20,269 nt of DNA. Source: a virus. The position numbers were made by a program, and so were the translations under genes. Of the stretch, positions 1 through 6,870 are shown piece after piece. Location of the stretch: positions 1 to 20,269 of IMG/VR virus record IMGVR_UViG_3300027770_001983; one strand, 5' to 3'. Under the pieces are notes generated by a model. The model did not search any database, was not told the DNA's origin, and saw only the letters and a list, made by a program, of their open reading frames with translations. How positions within the stretch are numbered: the stretch's first letter is position 1; each line of letters starts with the position of its first letter.

Positions 1-39
1 ATAATTTTTTCACAAGGAATTGATTTTATTATAGACATA

Positions 40-1149
40 TTAAACTACTGTAATTGGTATAGGCATTGCTCTAAATTTTAACTGTTTGTTTAAATTTTCT
101 GCAATAAACGCTTCTTTTTCCATTTGCTTTTCAGGACGAAGACGTTCCAACCTTTCTTTAAGTTCAGTAACTAACATAGTTTTCTCATCTTTGGACTCAG
201 TTGATAAAGACTGGTAGTCCATAGTAAGTTCACTATCGGGTGTTTTTAAGTTACCGCTGAACTTACCTCTAACTCTTGCTAAAGTTTCTTTACAATAGGC
301 TGTAAACCATCTTCTTACCCATTGTCGTGCAGGGTCATTTAAGTCCTGCCAATTTAAAGCATCTAATGGGATATCGGAAGGTAATTTCACGATATCAGGA
401 TTATCTTTTAAACATTGGTCACGGTCACCATCGGTAGTATCATAATACCAATACCAAACTTGACCTCTCATTAACTCGTTGTTTCCAAAGTCAAATTTAC
501 CACCAGGTGTGTTATATAACATGATGGCTCTTTTACCATTTGGTAATGCGGTTACACGATAACTAACATCAGGTTGAATTATTCTTCTTTTAATGTTTAT
601 ATCTTGCAAACGTGCAATTGCGTCATATGATGAAGACATAAAGTATCCGCCACCACCAGGTTGTGCAAATCCACCTGCACCTCCAATACCAGGTCCACCA
701 AATCCTCCGAATGACCAAGGGTCAAAAAGAAGGTTGTTTTCCTCTGCTGGTGAATACCAAAGTAGTTCATTAATTTCACGACCTGCGGGAATTTCATATA
801 TTTGAACATTTGATTCTAACTTAAAAAAGTCTTTTTTCAAAACCCAAGGACCTGAGTTTTGTAAACCAACAATTTTAGAATATGCGTAAGTGTATTGAGT
901 TTCCCAATCTAATGTTCTTCTAACTAAAGCATTTGCGACAGATTGTGTAGCCAAATCCATACCATACAAACTTGTCCATTGGGTTTCAATTAACCAATCA
1001 TAGACATATTGTGTATAATCACCAATGGATAATTCCAACAAGGAATCCATTTGTTCCATATCCAATTCAACAGCTCTCAATGGAGCACCCAATTGATTTA
1101 GGATACGATTATAGAGTCTGGTTCTTTCTGGTTCTGCAATAACTGCCAT
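40..1149 (-). CDS. gp13-type neck protein (head-tail connector)
   Basis: This 369-aa protein is probably the T4 gp13-type neck protein, which caps the portal after DNA packaging and links head to tail. The N-terminus (residues 12-60) has the family pattern: RILNQLGAP, then VELDMEQMD, then an acidic aromatic helix SIGDYTQYVYDWL. This resembles the T4 gp13 start, where a 'LGAP...VEL..DQ' segment precedes a tyrosine-rich helix. It is longer than T4 gp13 (about 309 aa). Part of the excess is a glycine-rich stretch at residues 147-169, which is unusual for a neck protein. The C-terminus (about 320-360) is charged and helical. The ATG at 1149 follows a TATTTATT box by 11 nt and there is no Shine-Dalgarno. 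It lies downstream of the SOD fusion on the same strand, 27 bp away, and apart from the gp14/gp15-like genes. Identification rests on motif resemblance and context. Confidence 0.82.
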   Translation of the reverse strand: MAVIAEPERTRLYNRILNQLGAPLRAVELDMEQMDSLLELSIGDYTQYVYDWLIETQWTSLYGMDLATQSVANALVRRTLDWETQYTYAYSKIVGLQNSGPWVLKKDFFKLESNVQIYEIPAGREINELLWYSPAEENNLLFDPWSFGGFGGPGIGGAGGFAQPGGGGYFMSSSYDAIARLQDINIKRRIIQPDVSYRVTALPNGKRAIMLYNTPGGKFDFGNNELMRGQVWYWYYDTTDGDRDQCLKDNPDIVKLPSDIPLDALNWQDLNDPARQWVRRWFTAYCKETLARVRGKFSGNLKTPDSELTMDYQSLSTESKDEKTMLVTELKERLERLRPEKQMEKEAFIAENLNKQLKFRAMPIPITVV

Positions 1150-1160
1150 AGTTTTTTCTT

Positions 1161-1168
1161 AATAAATA
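1161..1168 (-). promoter_or_regulatory. TATTTAT box upstream of the neck gene
   Basis: Read on the minus strand this is TATTTATT, ending 11 nt before the ATG at 1149. It belongs to a set of similar boxes found before most uncoupled genes here. It may be a late-promoter -10 element or an AT-rich translation-initiation element. Confidence 0.45.
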
Positions 1169-1176
1169 TCTAGCAA

Positions 1177-2727
1177 TTATAATTGATACAATTTTGAATC
1201 AACTGGAAAATAATAAACCCCTTGATGTATCTTTGAATTTTTGTTATCAAAAATAACAATTGGTCCAAGATTTTTCATAAATATCATCCAATCTGTTTGA
1301 TATTTTTTTACATTTGCGGTTCCATCAACTTTATATTTGTCATCAATACGAGTAATATGACTAAAAGGTTTGATTTGTCCGGTATATTCTTTACCATCCA
1401 CGGTTATTTTTATATCAATACCTTTTATCATATCTTCTTGTGAACCTAATTCACCAATTTTGATAACATTTTCTTCACCAAATTCTTTTTTTAATCTTTC
1501 ATGTACAGCATCTTCGGTTTCACCACCTTTTTTAGATGATAAACCCATAACACTCATAATAGTTTCAAGTGTTTGTGATTCCGCCTTAAACACTCTGAAC
1601 TTAACATGGTTTAAAACTTTAATCATGTAAACCATTTCCTTAACTTGTTCCTCAGGTGTTTTATCTTTAAAATCAATTAATGGTTGGTTTGACTTTGCCA
1701 AGAATTTATTTAAATCTTTTTTCAATACACAAAAGGCACTGTAGTTTGTGTTTAAATAATTAATAATGGACCTACCTGAATCTTCTAAATTGTATATTCC
1801 CGACATTGAACCTTTTTCATATTCATCTTTATTATAATATCTGTCAGAAAAAACTTCTTTTAAGATTTGCATGATTGCGTTTTTATATAAACCTAATGCC
1901 TCACGATTTTGATTAAATAATTGTTTGGACTCCATTCTATCTGAAGATGAACATGGTTCACTTTTCGCCCCTTCGGTTAAGAATTCTTTTACACTTTCAC
2001 TTTCTTTAAGTGATTTGTCAAGTTGTTGTTTCAATGCGTCTTCAACATAGTCCCAATTCACAACTTTCCAAAAGTTTTTGATGTATTCTTCTTTTCTGTT
2101 TCTGTATCTTAGGTAATATGCGTGTTCCCACAAGTCTAATCCTAACAATGGGTAACCACCTTGTTCAACAACATCCATTAATGGGTTGTCTTGATTAGGT
2201 GTTGTCATAATTTTTAAGGTACCACGTTTGGTTAACACTAACCAACACCATCCTGAACCAAATCTGTCTTTTGCTTGTCCGTCAAATTTTTTCTTAAATG
2301 CCGCTAATGAACCAAAGTTTTGATTAAGTTTTTTTAATATTAAACCTTTTGGTGTCGTTGGTTTTGGCGATAACATTTTCCAAAACAATTGATGGTTAAA
2401 TGCTCCACCCGCTTGGTTTCTGACAAATTTGTTAAACCTTTCAATGGTTTTAACAATTTCTTCCAAAGATAAATCACCGTAATCTTTTTCACTTAAAGCG
2501 GTGTTCAACTTATCTACATAACCTTTGTAATGTTTGTTGTAATGTACGTTCATTGTCTCGGGGTCAATGAACTGTTTAAGTGCGGAATAAGAATAAGGTA
2601 ATTTTTCTACACTAATTTTTTTGGCTTCTTCAACAACTTTTCTATGTTTTACTTCTTGTTGTCGTTTTTGTTCTTTTTTTTCTAATTGTTCTTCCAAAAC
2701 TTCAATTCTGTTTTTGAGATTTTTCAT
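1177..2727 (-). CDS. Fe/Mn-family superoxide dismutase fused to a C-terminal nuclease-like domain
   Basis: The protein has 516 aa. Residues 1-40 are highly charged and probably coiled coil. Residues 42-235 are a full Fe/Mn superoxide dismutase domain, which disproportionates superoxide to oxygen and peroxide. All four metal ligands are visible: His62 (NVHYNKH), His112 (FNHQLFW), and Asp198 and His202 (LDLWEHAYY). Gly107-Gly108 before the second ligand and Gln179 in NQDNPLM follow the manganese-type pattern, so Mn or cambialistic use is likely. Residues 260-516 are not a known SOD part. The segment 403-453 (ETEDAVHERL, then GIDIK and GQIKP) resembles a PD-(D/E)XK fold with Asp438, Gln451 and Lys453. 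That assignment is tentative, and Gln replaces the usual acidic residue. The ordinary enzyme is about 200 aa, so more than half of this protein is extra. It starts 46 bp after the SNF2 stop, with a hairpin directly before the ATG. Confidence 0.88.
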   Translation of the reverse strand: MKNLKNRIEVLEEQLEKKEQKRQQEVKHRKVVEEAKKISVEKLPYSYSALKQFIDPETMNVHYNKHYKGYVDKLNTALSEKDYGDLSLEEIVKTIERFNKFVRNQAGGAFNHQLFWKMLSPKPTTPKGLILKKLNQNFGSLAAFKKKFDGQAKDRFGSGWCWLVLTKRGTLKIMTTPNQDNPLMDVVEQGGYPLLGLDLWEHAYYLRYRNRKEEYIKNFWKVVNWDYVEDALKQQLDKSLKESESVKEFLTEGAKSEPCSSSDRMESKQLFNQNREALGLYKNAIMQILKEVFSDRYYNKDEYEKGSMSGIYNLEDSGRSIINYLNTNYSAFCVLKKDLNKFLAKSNQPLIDFKDKTPEEQVKEMVYMIKVLNHVKFRVFKAESQTLETIMSVMGLSSKKGGETEDAVHERLKKEFGEENVIKIGELGSQEDMIKGIDIKITVDGKEYTGQIKPFSHITRIDDKYKVDGTANVKKYQTDWMIFMKNLGPIVIFDNKNSKIHQGVYYFPVDSKLYQL

Positions 2728-2770
2728 AAGTTCGGCTTTTGTTTTTATTAACTATAAATAAGCCGAACTT
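2728..2770 (-). promoter_or_regulatory. Perfect 11-bp hairpin abutting the SOD-fusion start codon
   Basis: AAGTTCGGCTT (2728-2738) and AAGCCGAACTT (2760-2770) are perfect inverted repeats separated by a 21-nt AT-rich loop. In the minus-strand transcript the 3' arm touches the ATG at 2727, so the folded RNA should bury the initiation region. No T-tract follows on either strand, so it does not look like an intrinsic terminator. A TATTTATA box starts at the end of the 5' arm and continues into the loop. RNA started from that box would lack the 5' arm and leave the start open. Confidence 0.7.
2753..2760 (-). promoter_or_regulatory. TATTTATA box inside the hairpin loop
   Basis: Minus-strand TATTTATA ends 25 nt before the SOD-fusion ATG. 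On the plus strand the same bases read TATAAATA, identical to the T4 late consensus but pointing away from the gene, so orientation is uncertain. Matching boxes at other genes favour the minus-strand reading. Confidence 0.5.
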
Positions 2771-2773
2771 TCA

Positions 2774-4543
2774 TTATCTTCGCATTTCATTTATTAAATT
2801 CATAATTTCTTCAACTGAGTCCGTTGAATTTGCGTTGTCACCCATGATTGTTTCAAAGATATTTTTCTTTTTCTTGAGTATATCATAGATAATCCCTTCA
2901 ACTGTGTTGTCAAAAATAGGATAATAAACTAACACGTTATTTTTTTGTCCGTAACGGTAACTACGGTCTTCGGCTTGAGAGTGGTCTGATGGTAAAAATG
3001 ATAGGTCATTCATCACAACAGCTTCAGCGGCAGTCAATGTGATACCAACACCAGCGGCTTTAATGTTTCCTACGAATATTTTAACATCTTCTTCGTTCTG
3101 AAAACGGTCAACGGACGACTGTCTTTCTTTTTGGGACATTTGTCCGTCTAATCTAACAGCATTTTTACCAAAATGTTGCAAAATTAACTCCAAACTTTTT
3201 GTAAAGTTGGTGAACACAATAACCTTCTTACCTTGTTCAATAATATTTTCACAAAGTTCAATGGTTGCCTTAGTTTTTTCTTCAGCAATTACCTGACGAA
3301 CCTTTGTTAACTTGGTAAATTGAAGTGTTAATGAATCTGATTCACCACTTTTATCGTACCAATCGTAATACTCACCCATAAGTTCTTCATATTCATTTGA
3401 TTTCAACCTCAAATAAACAGGTGTAATAATCTTTTCGGGTAAATCTAATACATTTTCCTTCAATCTACGTAAAACAAGTGGTGATGTCCTATCTCTTAAC
3501 TCTTCCAAGTTGGATGCTCCACTTACATTCCATATCTTACGTCTACCCGCTTGAAATTGAAAACCATTACAATACCTTTTTACATATGCCATCCAATTCT
3601 GAGCTACAGGTGAGTCAATTAAACTCAATAAATTGAAGTAATTAATTGGTCTTGATGTAATTGGGGTACCAGTTAACAACCAAACACGTTCAACTTTCTT
3701 TCCAATGTCATTAATTAACTTTGTTCTTTGGGCTTGAGAGTTCTGAACGTAGTGTGCTTCATCTATAATCACCAAATCAAACTTTGATTTAACAATAATT
3801 GATTCGGTTTTCTTTTTATCATCATGGAAATTTTTAATAATATCATAATTGATGATGACAAAGTCGGCTTCGTCCCATTTTTTACCTTCAATGATACTTG
3901 TCGTTCTATCTGAATAGTTCTCAATCTCTCTTTGCCAGTTAATCTTTAAAGAAGCAGGACAAATAATTAACATTTTCTTCGCTCCCGTTTCCAAAGCGGC
4001 AATAATTGTTGAAGTTGTTTTACCCAAACCCATATCATCGGCCAAAATAAATTTTTTATTCTCAACCAATTTTTGGATTGCTTCTTTTTGGTGCTCAAGT
4101 GGTGGACGGTGTGAATACTTATCGTAATCAATCACAACATTCTCAACTTTATTGTTTTTAATCAAAGCAACTTTGGGTAACCAAAAGTCGTGGAGTTCCT
4201 GACTATCAAAAAATTTCCCCCAAATATGATAAGAGGTGTCTTTTTCAATTAAAAGTTTTTCAACATAAACTTGTGTTGCAATTTTAGTGAATAATTTTTC
4301 ATCAGAAATTTTTTTAGAAAAATACTCATCCAACTCAACCCATTTTTTTGCAACCTTTGGAGTTGTATTAATGTAGTTTACAATATATTCTGCTTGAGCT
4401 CTTGTTGGATAAAACTTTTTATTATCTATTTGTTTTTTTCTTAAACGCATGATGTAGTTGTTGGCCCCTGAATAGGTTTCCAACAAATCAAGTGCCTTTC
4501 TTTCTAATACAGAGACATTATATGTGTTTTCAGTATTTTCCAA
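2774..4543 (-). CDS. SNF2-family DNA translocase/helicase
   Basis: This 589-aa superfamily 2 ATPase is of the SNF2 type; such proteins translocate on double-stranded DNA and remodel or reverse DNA structures. All motifs are present in order: LEHQKEAI (149-156), Walker A DDMGLGKT (169-176), ICPASLK (194-200), Walker B DEAH (261-264), LLTGTP (289-294), VFTNF (443-447), IKAAGVGITLT (494-504), and motif VI DRSYRYGQ (526-533). The enzyme therefore looks intact. The N-terminal 140 residues are an accessory region without a clear assignment. The likely start is TTG at 4543: no ATG occurs in frame before the upstream stop, and the next ATG (residue 32) would cut into what looks like folded sequence. 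It is divergent from the plus-strand neck genes across 39 bp and precedes the SOD fusion. It could serve replication, recombination or repair, or control of transcription; the sequence does not decide. Confidence 0.9.
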   Translation of the reverse strand: MENTENTYNVSVLERKALDLLETYSGANNYIMRLRKKQIDNKKFYPTRAQAEYIVNYINTTPKVAKKWVELDEYFSKKISDEKLFTKIATQVYVEKLLIEKDTSYHIWGKFFDSQELHDFWLPKVALIKNNKVENVVIDYDKYSHRPPLEHQKEAIQKLVENKKFILADDMGLGKTTSTIIAALETGAKKMLIICPASLKINWQREIENYSDRTTSIIEGKKWDEADFVIINYDIIKNFHDDKKKTESIIVKSKFDLVIIDEAHYVQNSQAQRTKLINDIGKKVERVWLLTGTPITSRPINYFNLLSLIDSPVAQNWMAYVKRYCNGFQFQAGRRKIWNVSGASNLEELRDRTSPLVLRRLKENVLDLPEKIITPVYLRLKSNEYEELMGEYYDWYDKSGESDSLTLQFTKLTKVRQVIAEEKTKATIELCENIIEQGKKVIVFTNFTKSLELILQHFGKNAVRLDGQMSQKERQSSVDRFQNEEDVKIFVGNIKAAGVGITLTAAEAVVMNDLSFLPSDHSQAEDRSYRYGQKNNVLVYYPIFDNTVEGIIYDILKKKKNIFETIMGDNANSTDSVEEIMNLINEMRR

Positions 4544-4570
4544 TCTAATAAAAGATAATCAATTTATGTA

Positions 4571-4578
4571 TATTTATC
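4571..4578 (+). promoter_or_regulatory. TATTTAT box in the divergent intergenic region
   Basis: TATTTATC ends 4 nt before the ATG at 4583. Read on the other strand it is GATAAATA, about 27 nt before the SNF2 TTG start, so it could serve either direction. A -10 element this close would give a nearly leaderless plus-strand mRNA. Confidence 0.4.
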
Positions 4579-4582
4579 AAGT

Positions 4583-5098
4583 ATGGCACAACCTCTCGTT
4601 CCAATAACAAGATTAGGTAAATTCTTTGGTGGTGAAGATTATACTTTAGACATTTCTATGGGTAGAGAATGGTTAGATGGTGATATGAATTTTACCATTG
4701 TAATCTATCGTGTAGATAGAACAAAAACCGTAAATGATGATGTGTATGGAGAGGTATTACCACAAGGTATTCAGTTCTTACCACCTATTTCAGTAAAGGC
4801 ATATGTTCAAATTTTACAACCCGATGAAAAATTCTTAGGTAATTCAAAAATTTTACAAAATGAACCTGGTAATTTGAAGTTTGCAATTTACGACCAAGAT
4901 TTAATGGATTTACAACTTGACATTAATTTGGGTGATTATATTGGGTATTGGATTACCGAGTCACAAGTTAGATATTTCTCTGTCGTAAACGCAGGTACCC
5001 CTAACTTTGATAATAAACACACTTATGGTGGTTACAAACCATTTTATGTTTCATTTATTGCAACACCTGTAAGTGAAAACGAATTTAACGGAATATAA
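4583..5098 (+). CDS. Putative gp14-like neck protein
   Basis: This 171-aa protein looks rich in beta strands and lacks membrane segments. It opens a TAATG-coupled set with a 137-aa unknown and a gp15-like tail terminator. In T4, gp14 lies directly before gp15. Weak resemblance to T4 gp14 can be seen in the order of features: a 'GDYIGYW' strand (gp14 has a 'GDLIYFP' strand), then an aromatic strand and a 'YKPFYVSF' segment comparable to 'YDPFYQLG'. It is shorter than T4 gp14 (256 aa). The start is the ATG at 4583, preceded by an AT-rich box without a Shine-Dalgarno. Its stop overlaps the next ATG by one base. The gp14 assignment is an inference from synteny and weak motif similarity. Another head-closure or virion protein is possible. 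Confidence 0.5.
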   Translation: MAQPLVPITRLGKFFGGEDYTLDISMGREWLDGDMNFTIVIYRVDRTKTVNDDVYGEVLPQGIQFLPPISVKAYVQILQPDEKFLGNSKILQNEPGNLKFAIYDQDLMDLQLDINLGDYIGYWITESQVRYFSVVNAGTPNFDNKHTYGGYKPFYVSFIATPVSENEFNGI

Positions 5099-5511
5099 TG
5101 AAACTTATTATAACCGAATCACAATTTGACAATTTATTTTTGGGTAAGAAAGTAATGGTATATTACAACTTACACAAACAGACATTTTCCGTAACATATG
5201 ACAGTAAAGTTGTTATACATGCAGATTATGTTAAATTAGGCGATGTTGAGTTTAGGGTTAGAAAAGGTGGTAAAGAAAGAGTTCGTTTAGAAAAATCAAA
5301 AAATGTTCACGCATTTGTAATTGGTAACTTATTAGATTACTGTGAATACCCTTGTGATAACATTCCAAATCCACCGTCAGACATGATTGTGACTTATAAC
5401 CCATATAAAGACAATTCGTTTGTTTATAAAAATAGTGAAGAGCCTGTTTATCGTGCAAAAGAAGTTGATATGATAAATTCAAAAAATAAACTATTTGTTG
5501 TTAAAGAGTAA
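5098..5511 (+). CDS. Hypothetical phage protein with KNVHAFVIG motif
   Basis: I do not recognise a function for this 137-aa protein. It is soluble, basic in the middle and mostly beta by appearance. It starts with MKLIITESQ, a short opening that I associate with proteins from large environmental phages. Residues 60-82 carry a basic run ending in KNVHAFVIG, which reads like a conserved core. Two cysteines lie close together at YCEYPC (about residues 82-87). Both ends overlap neighbours as TAATG (5096-5100 and 5509-5513), so it is almost certainly translated in coupling with the gp14-like and gp15-like genes. Co-expression suggests a virion or assembly role, but that is context only. Confidence 0.75.
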   Translation: MKLIITESQFDNLFLGKKVMVYYNLHKQTFSVTYDSKVVIHADYVKLGDVEFRVRKGGKERVRLEKSKNVHAFVIGNLLDYCEYPCDNIPNPPSDMIVTYNPYKDNSFVYKNSEEPVYRAKEVDMINSKNKLFVVKE

Positions 5512-6599
5512 TGGCATATCCTAAAAAAATTATACCAACAATAAATCTTAAACCTGAGAAAATTCTTCTTCAAAGAAGAGAAGAGTTACTTAGTTATATA
5601 ACCGAAGACGGAACTTATTTACCAAAACAATTATTACACTCTGAATTAGATAGGGGGTTTTTGGACTTTGTTAAAGAAGACTTGAAAACGGTAGTTGCGG
5701 GGAAAATTATTCCAATGGTTGACATTATTATAACAACTCAGAACTGGTCGCAGTTTACTGAAACTTGGGATTTTAATGATTTAAATGGAAATCCAAATCC
5801 GCCGTTTATTACGGTTGTCCGTCAACCTGAAGTAAAATATGGAAGTAATCCCGCATTACTTTGGAATATTCCTAATAGAAAAGAGTTTTATTATGCCGCA
5901 GTTCCAACTTGGAATGGAAACATTAAAGGTATGGATATCTATAAGATTCCACAACCTGTCCCTGTTGATATTACATATAATGTAAAAATTATTTGTAACA
6001 GAATGAGAGAGTTAAACGAGTTTAACAAAATTGTAATTCAGACTTTTGCTTCTCGTCAAGCCTATAGAAAAATTGAAGGTCACTATATACCGATTGTTAT
6101 GGGTAATATTTCTGATGAATCTGTTGTTGAGGTTGAAAAAAGAAGATTTTATATTCAAAATTATGAATTTACAATGTTAGGTTTTTTATTAGACCCTGAT
6201 GAGTTTGAGGTTGCTCCTGCAGTTTCAAGAGTTTTTAATTCTTTTGAAGTTGTGACTGGTAATAGTAATCGTAAAAAGAAAAAATATCCTGAAAATCCCG
6301 CAACTTTTGAATATGTTTTGGAATTTAGTTCTTTAGAAACATCAAGGGATATTATTGCCGATTACACAGGTAATTTTACTTTAACAAGTAACGTTAACAT
6401 TGAAGATGTTGATGGGTATGAGGTTTATATAAAACCTTTTGGTTCAAACGACTTTGATTTTTATGGAACTGATGTTGACAAAATACAAGTTAATACAAAT
6501 GATACTTTAAGATTTGTTATTACAAAAATAACTTCAGGTAATGTGGCATCTTTAACTTACCAAGTAATATTAGAACCACCTGCGGTTCCATATATTTAA
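5511..6599 (+). CDS. gp15-like tail terminator / sheath stabiliser
   Basis: This 362-aa protein resembles T4 gp15, the protein that caps the tail tube and sheath and makes the joint with the neck. Three stretches fit. QPVPVDITYNVKIIC with the following 'RELNEFNKIVIQTF' matches the gp15 strand-helix unit 'PIKMIYELSIFTRYEDDMFQIVEQ'. A basic KRRF and aromatic strand follow. Then comes 'MLGFLLDPDEFE', like gp15 'VNGWMYPP'. These cover residues 148-235. From about residue 255 to the end is an extra beta-rich tail of about 105 residues, with tandem strands that look Ig-like; T4 gp15 has only 272 aa. It is coupled by TAATG to the gene before it. Its stop overlaps the stop of a convergent small gene by two bases. 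Placement just before the sheath gene supports the call. Confidence 0.72.
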   Translation: MAYPKKIIPTINLKPEKILLQRREELLSYITEDGTYLPKQLLHSELDRGFLDFVKEDLKTVVAGKIIPMVDIIITTQNWSQFTETWDFNDLNGNPNPPFITVVRQPEVKYGSNPALLWNIPNRKEFYYAAVPTWNGNIKGMDIYKIPQPVPVDITYNVKIICNRMRELNEFNKIVIQTFASRQAYRKIEGHYIPIVMGNISDESVVEVEKRRFYIQNYEFTMLGFLLDPDEFEVAPAVSRVFNSFEVVTGNSNRKKKKYPENPATFEYVLEFSSLETSRDIIADYTGNFTLTSNVNIEDVDGYEVYIKPFGSNDFDFYGTDVDKIQVNTNDTLRFVITKITSGNVASLTYQVILEPPAVPYI

Positions 6600-6784
6600 T
6601 CCTCACCATATATATCTTTTTTTTCGGAACATTTTTCTTTAATTAAGTTTTCAAGAAACTTATACATTTTGATTCCTCGTTTATCACAATATGTTTTTAA
6701 TATTTGGTGCGACTCAATTGATATCTTAAGATTTTTAATTTTCTTTTCCATAGGTAGAATAAAGGCAGAAAATAATCTGCCCAT
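6596..6784 (-). CDS. Small ribbon-helix-helix-like protein, candidate regulator
   Basis: This 62-aa minus-strand ORF sits between two plus-strand structural genes. Residues 18-50 fit a ribbon-helix-helix layout: a strand with alternating side chains (NLKISIES), then helix HQILKTYCDKRG, then helix KMYKFLENLIKEKC. Such Arc/CopG-type proteins bind DNA as dimers and repress transcription. The ATG at 6784 follows TATTTATAAA closely, as at several other starts here. An alternative ATG at 6751 would give 51 aa and keep the whole motif. The C-terminal tail is charged. Its stop overlaps that of the gp15-like gene. If it binds DNA, the nearby sheath promoter region or other TATTTAT boxes are natural candidate targets; this is speculation. 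Confidence 0.58.
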   Translation of the reverse strand: MGRLFSAFILPMEKKIKNLKISIESHQILKTYCDKRGIKMYKFLENLIKEKCSEKKDIYGED

Positions 6785-6786
6785 TT

Positions 6787-6794
6787 TATAAATA
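6787..6794 (-). promoter_or_regulatory. TATTTATA box before the small RHH-like gene
   Basis: Minus-strand TATTTATA ends two bases before the ATG at 6784. On the plus strand it is TATAAATA, identical to the T4 late consensus, and could also point at the sheath gene 76 nt downstream. Confidence 0.4.
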
Positions 6795-6830
6795 GATGAT
6801 AGAAAGTAAAGTTTTTCTAAAAAAACTGAA

Positions 6831-6847
6831 TATTTATGTTATAAATA
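6831..6847 (+). promoter_or_regulatory. Sheath promoter candidate: TATTTATG plus TATAAATA
   Basis: The stretch reads TATTTATGTTATAAATA and contains both orientations of the box. The TATAAATA copy at 6840-6847 ends 23 nt before the sheath ATG at 6871, a spacing like that of T4 late promoters. The leader after it is A-rich and lacks a Shine-Dalgarno. Confidence 0.55.
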
Positions 6848-6870
6848 AATCATGAAGAATATTAAATAAA

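Noticed and set aside
2728-2770. The hairpin before the SOD fusion as an intrinsic terminator for SNF2
   Set aside because: No T-tract follows the stem on either strand, and the 3' arm runs directly into the ATG.
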